Shown in pieces: positions 9,176-17,204 of a DNA stretch of 64,000 nucleotides. The DNA lies in contig NZ_JAFCLN010000004.1 of the NCBI RefSeq assembly GCF_018129385.1, positions 62,001-126,000 of the forward strand, given 5' to 3'. Position 1 is the stretch's first letter. Each line of letters opens with the position of its first letter. Source of the stretch: Bradyrhizobium lablabi. GTDB taxonomy: Bacteria; Pseudomonadota; Alphaproteobacteria; Rhizobiales; Xanthobacteraceae. A program made the translations under genes and the position numbers. The notes below the pieces were generated by a model. It was not told where the DNA came from and ran no database searches. It saw only the letters and a list, made by a program, of their open reading frames with translations.

Positions 9176-9391
9176 CTGCTGGCGTTCCCTTTATCGTTTC
9201 CTTGGCAAGCCGGCGCGGGACACAATGTCACGTGATTTTCGGTCGATCGCATTGAGCCTGTCATATAGGGGATTTAGCCGTCGCGTACAGCCTCGAAAAG
9301 GCGATTCTTTCTCGAATTTCAGGCATTTGCAGGACTGTTCTGCTGTGCCGGCGAATCCTGTAACCTTGACGCATCCTCGCTGCAGTGCCAC

Positions 9392-10006
9392 ATGCGCGAT
9401 ATGAACAAAATCAATACTGTTTGTGTCTATTGCGGCTCCGGCCCCGGCACAAATCCCCGCTTTGTCGAGTCGGCTATCGCACTCGGCAAGATCTTCGCAG
9501 AAAACGATGTTCGTCTGGTCTATGGCGGCGGCTCGGTCGGCCTGATGGGCGCGATCGCCAAGTCCGTGCTCGAACATGGCGGCGCCGTCACCGGCATCAT
9601 CCCGGATTTCTTGCGTGCGCGCGAGAACGCGCTGACGCGCGTGCAGGAGATGATCGTCACGCCCGACATGCATGAGCGCAAGCGACTGATGTTCGAGCGC
9701 TCGGATGCTTTCGTTGCGCTACCCGGCGGCGTCGGCACGCTGGAGGAACTGGTCGAGATGCTGACCTGGCAGCAGCTCGGCCGTCATGCCAAGCCGATCC
9801 TGCTCGCCAATATCGACGGGTTCTGGGAGCCATTGATGGCGCTGTTGTCGCATATGAGAGCGGCGCAATTCATCCGGCCAAATCTCGAAGTCGATATTTT
9901 GAAGGCCGAGCGCGTCGAGGACATTCTACCTCGCCTTCGTGCCTACGCCGCGCGTACGCCGGACAGCGGGAAGAAGCTCGCGCCGGAAGTGGAGCGGCGG
10001 CTGTAA
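9392..10006 (+). CDS. LOG-family protein (cytokinin riboside 5'-monophosphate phosphoribohydrolase-like), copy 1
   Basis: Rossmann-like lysine-decarboxylase-fold protein of the LOG family (TIGR00730 type), 204 residues. The nucleotide motif PGGVGTLEE is at 111-119 and the upstream MHERK motif at 93-97; YGGGSVGLMG (44-53) binds phosphate. Family members cleave nucleoside monophosphates to free base and ribose 5-phosphate, releasing cytokinin from its riboside phosphate, and are also general nucleotide hydrolases. ATG at 9392 or 9401 are both possible. A second LOG gene lies at 48034-48645. The gene is divergent from the Atm1-like exporter across a 216-bp gap. Confidence 0.92.
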   Translation: MRDMNKINTVCVYCGSGPGTNPRFVESAIALGKIFAENDVRLVYGGGSVGLMGAIAKSVLEHGGAVTGIIPDFLRARENALTRVQEMIVTPDMHERKRLMFERSDAFVALPGGVGTLEELVEMLTWQQLGRHAKPILLANIDGFWEPLMALLSHMRAAQFIRPNLEVDILKAERVEDILPRLRAYAARTPDSGKKLAPEVERRL

Positions 10007-10384
10007 TCACTCCGTCGGAAACGTAACGGCCTCGATGCGATTGCCATCGGGATCGACGACAAACGCCGCGTAATATTTCACTCGATCATGCGGCCGTATG
10101 CCCGGCCCGCCGTCGGAACGAGCGCCCGCCCTGACCGCGGCTGCATGAAATGCGTCGACCTCATCAGATGATTTCGCGCGCAGGCAGATGTGCACGCCGC
10201 TGCCCTCCTCCACCGGCGCCATGTTGGCGCGCAGGTTGATCCAGAATTCCGGATAAGCCTTGCCGAAGCCGACCGTGGCGGGCCGCGTCACCAGCCGCGA
10301 CAGGCCGAGCGCCGCCAGCGTCACTTCGTAGAAGCGTGCAGCGCGTTCGAGGTCTCGGACGGCCACCGAGACGTGGTCGATCAT
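10007..10384 (-). CDS. VOC-family (glyoxalase/bleomycin-resistance fold) protein
   Basis: Small vicinal-oxygen-chelate protein, 125 residues, one VOC domain with paired beta-alpha-beta-beta-beta units. The frame begins MIDHVSVAVRDLERAARFYE, a classic VOC start, and ends VDPDGNRIEAV, the second-module hallmark containing the metal-ligand Glu. Start at 10384 is chosen because the upstream codons run through the TGACA repeat cluster and give a Cys/His-rich, unlikely N-terminus. The reaction is unknown; relatives include glyoxalase-like lyases and antibiotic-binding proteins. Its stop codon directly abuts the convergent LOG stop. Confidence 0.88.
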   Translation of the reverse strand: MIDHVSVAVRDLERAARFYEVTLAALGLSRLVTRPATVGFGKAYPEFWINLRANMAPVEEGSGVHICLRAKSSDEVDAFHAAAVRAGARSDGGPGIRPHDRVKYYAAFVVDPDGNRIEAVTFPTE

Positions 10385-10403
10385 TCGGCTCCCCTTCCAA
10401 TTG

Positions 10404-10496
10404 TGACAATTATGACAGTGACATGACAGTTGCCGCTCGCAATTTTTTGTCGTGACGAGCAAGAATTTATGACACAAATAATACAGACGAGTGTCA
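10404..10496. promoter_or_regulatory. TGACA repeat cluster in divergent promoter region (putative operator)
   Basis: Between the VOC start (10384) and the membrane-protein start (10522) the pentamer TGACA occurs at 10404, 10413, 10419, 10424 and 10470, and its complement TGTCA at 10492. TGACAC (10470-10475) and GTGTCA (10491-10496) form an inverted pair spaced by 15 bp. The spacing of the first four copies is irregular (9, 6, 5 bp). The layout resembles a regulator-binding array, but no regulator is encoded next to it and the function is inferred. Confidence 0.4.
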
Positions 10497-10521
10497 TCCA
10501 GAATAAAGTTTGGAGCGGTTG

Positions 10522-11457
10522 ATGAGCTTGGAATGGCAGGCGCGGTCAGGTTCCCTGGTCTGGTCGAACCAAGTGGCCTGGTGGTGGAGTCTTTTGACTC
10601 TGGTCAGTGCCGTGAACATTGCGATCTGGTTCGCGCTGTATCGCTGGCTGCTCGAACAGCCGGCTGGCGGTCTCGTCACCAAGCCCGGCATCGAGCTGAT
10701 GCTGCTGCTGTGCGCCGGCTATGTCTTCGGCTGCGCCTTCCGCTCGTTCCTGCCGCGCGCAGATGTCCAGCGCATCTGCCTGTTCGACACCTGGCTGTCG
10801 AGCGTGATGGTCGGCCGCACGGTGGCGACCGTGGCCGAAGTCTGCTTTGCCGTGCAGTGGGCGATCATTCTCTATCAGCTCGGCGCGATGACGGGCGCGG
10901 ACACCGTCACCAACATCGCCTGGGTGATCGTGCCGCTGATCCTGATCGCCGAGTGCTTTTCCTGGTACGCGGTGCTGACCACGCACTACCTCTACAACGC
11001 CATCGAGAATTCGATCTGGGCCATCGTCTTCTTCCTGGTCGGTGTCGCCCTTTGCCGGCTGTTTCCGGAATTCCATGGCCCGGTTCGCTGGGTGCTCGCC
11101 ATGGGCATCGCGGGCATCGTGTTCTTCCTCGCCTTCCTGATGACTATCGACGTGCCCATGTATCTGAGCCGCTGGCGCGCCGAGGTCGGCGACGGCAGCA
11201 ATCTGCTTCACCCTCTCGAGGGGCTACGCGACGTCAGCCGCCGCTGGGTGGTGACGCGCGACCATGCCGAATGGAAGGACGAGATCCCCTGGATGTCGCT
11301 CTATTTCAGTGCGGCGGTGTGGTCGAGCCTTGCGCTATGCGTCTGCTACTCGCTGGAGGACCAGCTTCCGCGCTATCGCACCCAGGCGACGACCGCGATC
11401 TCGGCGCCGGCCACGTCAACGGCTCACGCCGGCGCGCCTGACTTGACCAATTTGTAG
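10522..11457 (+). CDS. Polytopic inner-membrane protein of unknown function (311 aa)
   Basis: I do not recognise a characterised family. The 311-residue protein has about seven predicted membrane segments (near residues 20-40, 57-75, 94-120, 130-165, 170-190, 198-216, 268-285), a cytoplasmic-looking loop (DGSNLLHPLEGLRDVSRRW) and a short polar C-terminal tail. ATG at 10522 is chosen because a GGAG site at 10512-10515 sits 6 bp upstream; an in-frame TTG at 10510 is less likely. Its last 34 bp overlap the 3' end of the convergent cimA gene. The upstream gap holds the TGACA cluster. Confidence 0.78.
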   Translation: MSLEWQARSGSLVWSNQVAWWWSLLTLVSAVNIAIWFALYRWLLEQPAGGLVTKPGIELMLLLCAGYVFGCAFRSFLPRADVQRICLFDTWLSSVMVGRTVATVAEVCFAVQWAIILYQLGAMTGADTVTNIAWVIVPLILIAECFSWYAVLTTHYLYNAIENSIWAIVFFLVGVALCRLFPEFHGPVRWVLAMGIAGIVFFLAFLMTIDVPMYLSRWRAEVGDGSNLLHPLEGLRDVSRRWVVTRDHAEWKDEIPWMSLYFSAAVWSSLALCVCYSLEDQLPRYRTQATTAISAPATSTAHAGAPDLTNL

Positions 11458-13022
11458 ACCACCGAATCCATCAGCGCCTGGAACGAGGCGTCGATGATAT
11501 TCGGCGAGACGCCGACGGTGGTCCAGCTATCGCCGGCCTCGTCCTCGCTCTCGATCAGCACGCGCGTGACCGCCTCCGTGCCGCCATTGAGGATACGCAC
11601 GCGGTAGTCGATCAGCTTTAGCCCCTCGATGTATTTCTGGTATTTGCCGAGATCCTTGCGCAGCGCGACGTCGAGCGCGTTGACCGGACCGTTGCCTTCG
11701 GCGGCCGAGATCAGCCGCTCGCCGGCGACGTCGACCTTTACCACCGCCAGCGCCACCGTGACGCGCTGGCCGTTGGCGTTGTAGCGCTGCTCCACATTGA
11801 CGTCGAACTGCTCGACCCGGAAATATTCTGGCACCCGGCCGAGCGTGCGCCGCGCCAGCAACTCGAACGAGGCATCTGCGGATTCATAGGCATAGCCCGC
11901 CGCCTCCCGCTCCTTCAATTCCTCGACGAGGCGCGTCAGCCGCGGATCGCTCTTCTCGTAGGGAATGCCGGCGCGATCGAGTTCGGCGATGACATTGGAG
12001 CGGCCCGCCTGGTCCGATACCAGCACCTTGCGGTGGTTGCCGACCGCCTCGGGCGCGACATGCTCATAGGTCTGCGGATCCTTCAGCACGGCGGAAGCAT
12101 GAATGCCGGTCTTGGTGACAAAGGCGCTTTCGCCGACATAAGGCGCGTGGCGGTTCGGCGCGCGGTTGAGCATGTCGTCGAGCGTGCGCGAGGCCTTCAT
12201 CAGCCCCGCCATCTTCTCGGCGGTGACGCCGATCTCGAAGGCGTCGGCAAATTCCTTCTTCAGGCGCAGCGTCGGGATCAGCGAGCAGAGATTAGCATTG
12301 CCGCAGCGCTCCCCCAATCCGTTAAGCGTGCCCTGGATCTGCCGCGCGCCCGCGCGCACCGCAGCGAGCGAGTTCGCCACCGCCTGCTCGGTGTCGTTAT
12401 GGGCGTGAATGCCGACATTGCCGCCCGGGATATGCTTGACGACCTCACCGACGATCGCCTCCACCTCGTTCGGCATGGTGCCGCCGTTGGTGTCGCACAG
12501 CACCACCCACCGCGCACCGGACTCGTAAGCCGCCTTGGCGCAGGAGAGCGCGAATTCGGCATTCTCCTTGTAGCCGTCGAAGAAGTGCTCGCAATCGAGC
12601 ATCACTTCGCGGCCCGCAGCCTTCGCAGCCTTCACACTGTCGCGGATCGAGGCGAGGTTTTCCTCGTTGGTGGTCTCTAGCGCAACGCGCACCTGATAGG
12701 CGGAGGACTTTGCAACAAAGCAGATCGCATCCGCCTTGGCTTCGATCAATGCCGCCAAGCCCGGATCGTTCGACGCCGAGCGGCCGGCGCGGCGCGTCAT
12801 GCCGAACGCCGTGAAGCGCGCGTGCTCCAGTTTCGGCTTCTCGGCAAAGAATTCGGTGTCGGTCGGATTGGCGCCGGGATAGCCGCCCTCGACATAGTCG
12901 ATGCCGAGATCGTCGAGCATCTGCGCGATGACCTGCTTGTCATGCAGCGTGAAATCGACGCCATTGGTCTGCGCGCCGTCGCGCAATGTCGTGTCGAAGA
13001 GATAAAGACGTTCGCGGCTCAT
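11424..13022 (-). CDS. cimA: (R)-citramalate synthase
   Basis: Condenses pyruvate with acetyl-CoA to (R)-citramalate, a threonine-independent entry to isoleucine synthesis. The protein has 532 residues: an alpha-isopropylmalate synthase-like TIM barrel (TTLRDG at 11-16, later HAHNDTEQAVANS and GTLNGLGERCGNA) and a C-terminal LeuA-type allosteric domain beginning near residue 395. Length and the LFDTTLRDGAQTNG start match the CimA family rather than LeuA. ATG at 13022 overlaps the TGA of the upstream GNAT gene (ATGA), so translation is probably coupled. Part of cysS - small membrane protein - GNAT - cimA. Confidence 0.92.
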   Translation of the reverse strand: MSRERLYLFDTTLRDGAQTNGVDFTLHDKQVIAQMLDDLGIDYVEGGYPGANPTDTEFFAEKPKLEHARFTAFGMTRRAGRSASNDPGLAALIEAKADAICFVAKSSAYQVRVALETTNEENLASIRDSVKAAKAAGREVMLDCEHFFDGYKENAEFALSCAKAAYESGARWVVLCDTNGGTMPNEVEAIVGEVVKHIPGGNVGIHAHNDTEQAVANSLAAVRAGARQIQGTLNGLGERCGNANLCSLIPTLRLKKEFADAFEIGVTAEKMAGLMKASRTLDDMLNRAPNRHAPYVGESAFVTKTGIHASAVLKDPQTYEHVAPEAVGNHRKVLVSDQAGRSNVIAELDRAGIPYEKSDPRLTRLVEELKEREAAGYAYESADASFELLARRTLGRVPEYFRVEQFDVNVEQRYNANGQRVTVALAVVKVDVAGERLISAAEGNGPVNALDVALRKDLGKYQKYIEGLKLIDYRVRILNGGTEAVTRVLIESEDEAGDSWTTVGVSPNIIDASFQALMDSVVYKLVKSGAPA

Positions 13023-13528
13023 TGCGCGGCTCCCGGCGCGGCCGGTGTCAGCGCCTTCTGCATCGTGGTATTGGCCAGCCATTCGCCGTGACGGGGCACT
13101 GAATTGCGCTGCTGGGCGACATAGCCGCGCTTCCTGAAGAAATCGAGCGCGTTGTCGCTGGCGTCGACCGATAGCGCCTTTGCGCCGCGCGCACCCGCGA
13201 GCTTCTCCAGCGCGTCGATCAGCACGGCGCCGACGCCCTGCCCCACCACGCTCGGATGCACATAGAGCATCTCGATATGGTCCGCACCCTTGAGCGAAGC
13301 GAAACCGACCGGCGAGTTCTGCATCGTCGCGATCAGCGTCAATTCGCCCGCAAGCTTCTTGCCGAACGCATCTTCATTCTCGGCTGCTGCTGCCCAGGCC
13401 TCCTGCTGCGCCTCGCTGTAATCGTCGCCGGTCAGTTCCTGGATCGCGGCAACGAAGATCGCCGCCAGCAGCGGCGTATCCGCCGGCAGGAACGGTCTCA
13501 GTGCGGGTTTTGGCAGCGATTGTCCCAT
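13019..13528 (-). CDS. GNAT-family N-acetyltransferase
   Basis: Cytoplasmic acetyl-CoA-dependent acyltransferase of the GNAT superfamily, 169 residues. Domain landmarks are the N-terminal LRPFLPADTPLLAAIF, motif A core EMLYVHPSVVGQGVGAVLID with the Q-x-x-G-x-G/A pyrophosphate loop, and the C-terminal ALDFFRKRGYV. The substrate is unknown. ATG at 13528 is 5 bp after the stop of the small membrane protein gene, and its own TGA overlaps the cimA start. A longer upstream reading would overlap that small gene completely and is rejected. Confidence 0.9.
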   Translation of the reverse strand: MGQSLPKPALRPFLPADTPLLAAIFVAAIQELTGDDYSEAQQEAWAAAAENEDAFGKKLAGELTLIATMQNSPVGFASLKGADHIEMLYVHPSVVGQGVGAVLIDALEKLAGARGAKALSVDASDNALDFFRKRGYVAQQRNSVPRHGEWLANTTMQKALTPAAPGAAQ

Positions 13529-13533
13529 TGTCC

Positions 13534-13650
13534 TTAAAGCAGTTCGATGATGAGTTTCAGGGCAAGCAAGAGCGCGGCAATGATCACCGCCCACTTGATG
13601 AAGATGTAGTAGCGCCAGTGTTTTGGGAAAGGTGTCTCGGGCTCATCCAT
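13534..13650 (-). CDS. 38-residue single-pass membrane protein within the cysS operon
   Basis: A very short frame overlooked by length filters: ATG at 13650, TAA at 13534, 38 residues. A polar N-terminus ([20 protein letters not shown]) precedes one hydrophobic helix (AVIIAALLLALKLIIELL) that reaches the C-terminus. Its ATG overlaps the cysS TGA by one base (TGATG), and its TAA is 5 bp before the GNAT ATG, so it fills the space between two operon genes exactly. This tight packing supports a real coding unit. The function is unknown; a membrane micro-protein is the most that can be said. Confidence 0.72.
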   Translation of the reverse strand: MDEPETPFPKHWRYYIFIKWAVIIAALLLALKLIIELL

Positions 13651-15062
13651 CAGGCCATCTCCCATGTCGTGACCGACTTGCCGTCGGCGCCCCGGCCGTC
13701 CTTGAGAACGACACCCATGGCCGCCAGCTCGTCGCGGATACGATCGGACTCCTTGAAGTCCTTCCGCGCGCGGGCGGCGGTGCGCTCGGCGATCAGGCTC
13801 TCGACCCGCGCGGGATCGACGCCGCTCGCCTGCTGCTTACGGCCTTTCCATTCCGCTGCTGTTTGCGACAGGAAACCGAGCATCCGCAGCGTCGCCGCGA
13901 AATCCGCGCGATCCTTTTCGCTCGCACTCGCCTGATGACGCAAGGCATGCAGTGCCGCCAGCATCTGGGCGGTGTTGAGATCGTCGGAAAGCGCTTCGAC
14001 GGCGGCAGCCGCAGGCTCGCCGCCCACGGCGTCGGCTGCGAGCGCATACCAGTCGTCCAGCATCCTCGCGCTTTCTTCCACGCTCTTGAGCGTCCAGTCG
14101 AGCGGCGAACGATAATGCGTCTTCAGCATGGTGAGACGGAGCACCTCGCCCGGCCAGTCCGCCAGGAGATCGCGGATCGTGAAGAAGTTGCCGAGGGATT
14201 TCGACATCTTCTCGCTTTCGATCTGGAGGAAGCCATTGTGCATCCAGAAATTGGCCATGCGATCGGCATGGAAGGCGCAGCAGGTCTGGGCGAGTTCGTT
14301 CTCATGGTGCGGGAACACCAGGTCGATGCCGCCGCCATGGATATCGAAGCGTTCGCCGAGATGCTTCCATGCCATCGCCGAGCATTCGATGTGCCAGCCC
14401 GGGCGGCCTGATACCGTGATGCCCGCGGGCGACGGCCAGGACGGCTCGCCCGGCTTCGATGGCTTCCACAGCACGAAATCGGTGACATCGCGCTTGTAGG
14501 GCGCGACATCGACGCGCGCGCCGGCGATCATTTCGTCGAGCGAACGCCTTGCCAGCGCGCCGTAGCGCGGCAGCATGGTATCAGCCGCGTTCATCGCCTG
14601 CGGCGAGAACAGCACGTGATCCTCGGCGACATAGGCAAAGCCGCCGGCCACCAGCTTTTCGATGATCGCGCGCATTTCCGGAATGTGCTCGGTCGCGCGC
14701 GGCTGCACCGTCGGCGGCAAGCAGCCGAGCGCTGTGACGTCGTCCTGATATTGCTGAAACGTCTCTTCGGTGACCTTCCGGATCGCCTCGTTCAGGGGAA
14801 CGCCGGGATAGTCGCGCGCCGCGCGGACATTGATCTTGTCGTCGACGTCGGTGATGTTGCGGACGTAGGTCACATGCTCGGCGCCATAATGATGGCGGAG
14901 TACGCGGAACAGCAGATCGAACACGATCGCCGCGCGGCCGTTACCGATATGGGCGAAGTCGTAGACCGTCGGTCCGCACGCATACAGGCGCACGTTCTTT
15001 GGATCGATCGGCTCGAAGGGCCGCTTCTCCCGGGTCAGCGTATCGTAGAATCGCAGTTGCAT
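13650..15062 (-). CDS. cysS: Cysteinyl-tRNA synthetase
   Basis: Class I aminoacyl-tRNA synthetase that charges tRNA-Cys in the cytoplasm; 470 residues, the usual size. HIGH-type motif HIGN at 38-41, KMSKS at 285-289, and the catalytic zinc ligands Cys29, Cys227, His252 and Glu256, with the spacing known for E. coli CysRS. The DALR/anticodon region forms the C-terminus. ATG at 15062 (MQLRFYDT) fits the family start; upstream in-frame residues are not conserved in style. It heads a same-strand cluster with the 38-aa membrane protein, GNAT and cimA genes. Confidence 0.96.
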   Translation of the reverse strand: MQLRFYDTLTREKRPFEPIDPKNVRLYACGPTVYDFAHIGNGRAAIVFDLLFRVLRHHYGAEHVTYVRNITDVDDKINVRAARDYPGVPLNEAIRKVTEETFQQYQDDVTALGCLPPTVQPRATEHIPEMRAIIEKLVAGGFAYVAEDHVLFSPQAMNAADTMLPRYGALARRSLDEMIAGARVDVAPYKRDVTDFVLWKPSKPGEPSWPSPAGITVSGRPGWHIECSAMAWKHLGERFDIHGGGIDLVFPHHENELAQTCCAFHADRMANFWMHNGFLQIESEKMSKSLGNFFTIRDLLADWPGEVLRLTMLKTHYRSPLDWTLKSVEESARMLDDWYALAADAVGGEPAAAAVEALSDDLNTAQMLAALHALRHQASASEKDRADFAATLRMLGFLSQTAAEWKGRKQQASGVDPARVESLIAERTAARARKDFKESDRIRDELAAMGVVLKDGRGADGKSVTTWEMA

Positions 15063-15348
15063 GGAAAATCCCTTGCCTCGCGGCCGGGCGTCCATTGATC
15101 TCGTGTGAGAAAAGACGGCCTCAGCCAGCGAATCGCTAGCTAATAATCTCGCAGCAAATGCAGATGGCGAGGAGGCTGTTCATGGTTCCACCATGGGCCA
15201 GCGAAGGCCGCGCCGTCAAGGGTGAACCAGCCCGGTTTTGGCTGTTTTCGGCCCGCTCTCCCGGTGCTCCGCAAATCCCGTGGTTAATCATTTTTTACCA
15301 TTTGGGCCTATCGATGCGCCCGGCGGTTCCCTCATTCGATGGTGCAGC

Positions 15349-15654
15349 ATGCGATTCCTCTCCGCGCTTTTGACCTGTGCCTGCGTCCTCGTTTCGTCAG
15401 CAGCTTCCGCCGACACGAAAATCTTCATCGTCGCCAACCAGGCCGACAGCTATGGCGTCGACCAGTGCCTTGCGCGGGGCGACAAATGCGGCGCGCCGGC
15501 GGCGCGGGCCTATTGCCAGTCGCGCGACTTTGCTCAGGCCAGCTCCTACCGCCGCGTCGATCCCGACGAGATCACCGGCGCGGTTCCGAAAGCCAGCGAC
15601 AGATGCGGCCATTCGGGCTGTAACGAATACGTGGCCATCACCTGCCAGCGCTGA
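15349..15654 (+). CDS. Small secreted cysteine-containing protein (101 aa)
   Basis: A 101-residue exported protein without a known family name. The Sec signal peptide (MRFLSALLTCACVLVSSAASA, then DTKIF) is clear, so ATG at 15349 is chosen over longer readings. The mature part has a compact beta-type pattern and six cysteines (CLARGDKC, YCQSRDF, CGHSGCNEY, ITCQR), suggesting disulfide bonds in the periplasm. VDPDEITGAVP and the terminal Cys-rich region look conserved-protein-like. It stands alone between cysS and the DUF2865 gene. Function unknown. Confidence 0.75.
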   Translation: MRFLSALLTCACVLVSSAASADTKIFIVANQADSYGVDQCLARGDKCGAPAARAYCQSRDFAQASSYRRVDPDEITGAVPKASDRCGHSGCNEYVAITCQR

Positions 15655-15825
15655 AAATCGGCAGGTTTTTGAGGGGATTGCGTCCTCACCGCCATACCGG
15701 TGCCCCTAAAACGACGTGACGCTGCCCCGAGAAGCGGGTAGGAAGGCCGCCTTGGCCGCGCCTCGCCGCGTTGGCCCGCGTCCGGCCTTGAGCGGCGGCT
15801 CGCGAACATCATGTAATGGCCGGAC

Positions 15826-17016
15826 ATGCTGCACAAATTGATGACTTCCCCCTCCCGGTGGCTCCTCGCCTGCGCCGTGCTGATCGGCAGCAGCGCGCTT
15901 GGCACCGACGGCTTTGCCCAGATGCAACCGCAGCCCCCTGCCGGACCACCTCAGCCGCAGCAGCAGGCCGCGCCCACGGGCAATCCGATGTGCACGCGGC
16001 TGGAAGCACAGCTTGCCACCATGGACCGCGGCGCCGGCACCGGCGATCCCGCCAAGGACGAGCAGATCCGCCGCTACCAGGAAGCGCAGGCGCAGCAGCA
16101 GGGCCAGCTCGACCGCGCGGTCGCGCAGGCGAGCCGCATGGGCTGCGAGAGCTCCGGCTTCTTCTCGCTGTTCAACGGCCGCTCGGCGCAATGCGGTCCG
16201 GTCAACAATCAGATCCAGCAGATGCGCGCCAATCTCGACCAGATCACCACCAGCCTCGAGCGGCTGCGCTCGGGCGGCCTCGGCGGCGCCGACCGCGAGA
16301 ACCAGCGGCGCTCGGTGCTGACCGCGCTCGCGCAGAACAATTGCGGCCCGCAATATGCTGCGGCCATGCGCGACCAGGGCCAGGGCGGCCTGTTCGGCGG
16401 GCTGTTCGGCAACACCACGATTGCGCCGCCCAGCGCCGATCTCGGTGGCGCCTCCGGTACCTATCGCACCGTCTGCGTGCGCAGTTGCGACGGCGCCTAT
16501 TTCCCGGTCTCGTTCGCCACCGTGCCGGCGCGTTTTCCCGATGACGACAAGACCTGCAAGCAGCTCTGCCCCGCGGCGGAGGCAACGCTCTACACCTACC
16601 GCAATCCCGGCGAGGACATGAACCAGGCCGTGTCGATCAACGGCCAGCCCTATACCGCCCTCCCCAACGCGTTCAAATTCCGCGCCGAGTTCAACCCGTC
16701 CTGCTCCTGCAAGGCGGCCGGCCAGACCTGGTCGGACGCGCTGAAGTCGGTCGACGACAAGGCTGCCGTCGAGCAGCAGGGCGACATCATCGTCACCGAG
16801 GAGAGCGCGCGGAAGATGCAGCAGCAGAAGATGCAGCAGCAATCGAAGGCGCCTGCCGCCGGCAAGAAGGGCGCGCCTCCCGCTCCGGCCACCACCGCCA
16901 GCACGCCGCCGCCCGCAACGGAGGCTGCGCCGCCTGCCGCCGAGTCCGGTAAGGACAAGCCGATCCGCTCGGTGGGGCCGCAATTCCTGCCGAACAATCC
17001 GACCACGACGCGGTAG
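15826..17016 (+). CDS. DUF2865-domain secreted protein
   Basis: Exported protein of 396 residues with a Sec signal peptide (residues about 7-31, ending GFAQ), a Pro/Gln-rich linker, a Gln-rich coiled-coil-prone stretch (81-145) and a conserved Cys-containing core: TVCVRSCDGAYFPVSFATVP, CKQLCPAAEATLYTYRNPGE and PSCSCK. This arrangement is that of DUF2865, a family of rhizobial periplasmic/envelope proteins whose role is unknown. The C-terminus is low-complexity Lys/Ala/Pro (MQQQKMQQQ then APPAPATTAS). The cysteine pattern recalls sporulation/SPOR-like envelope binders, but that is only an impression. Confidence 0.85.
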   Translation: MLHKLMTSPSRWLLACAVLIGSSALGTDGFAQMQPQPPAGPPQPQQQAAPTGNPMCTRLEAQLATMDRGAGTGDPAKDEQIRRYQEAQAQQQGQLDRAVAQASRMGCESSGFFSLFNGRSAQCGPVNNQIQQMRANLDQITTSLERLRSGGLGGADRENQRRSVLTALAQNNCGPQYAAAMRDQGQGGLFGGLFGNTTIAPPSADLGGASGTYRTVCVRSCDGAYFPVSFATVPARFPDDDKTCKQLCPAAEATLYTYRNPGEDMNQAVSINGQPYTALPNAFKFRAEFNPSCSCKAAGQTWSDALKSVDDKAAVEQQGDIIVTEESARKMQQQKMQQQSKAPAAGKKGAPPAPATTASTPPPATEAAPPAAESGKDKPIRSVGPQFLPNNPTTTR

Positions 17017-17045
17017 CGTTCCGTTCGGCTCGCTCGATGTTTCTC

Positions 17046-17168
17046 CGTCATCCTGAGGTGCACGCGTAGCGTGCCTCGAAGGATGAATCGGCCACAGCCG
17101 GGCCGTCGTCCTTCGAGGCTCGCCCAGCGGTGCAAGTGCACCGCAAGGCTCGCGCCTCAGGATGACGG
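17046..17168. repeat. Intergenic nested inverted repeat (dispersed palindromic element)
   Basis: Outer arms CCGTCATCCTGAGG (from 17046) and CCTCAGGATGACGG (ending near 17168) are perfect complements; inner arms CCTCGAAGGATGA and TCGTCCTTCGAGG form a second stem. The element fills the gap between the DUF2865 and nadE stops. A related copy occurs at 31949-32009. Such elements are widely dispersed between genes in Bradyrhizobium-type genomes; between convergent genes it may also act as a terminator. Confidence 0.75.
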
Positions 17169-17204
17169 AGTTGAGAGTGGCCGCTTGGCTCAATGCAGCT
17201 GCGT

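Noticed and set aside
7388..9235. A 615-codon open frame on the + strand opposite the ABC exporter
   Set aside because: It is the antisense shadow of the 651-aa exporter; its translation is rich in His, Arg and Asp with no family pattern, while the opposite strand has all ABC motifs.
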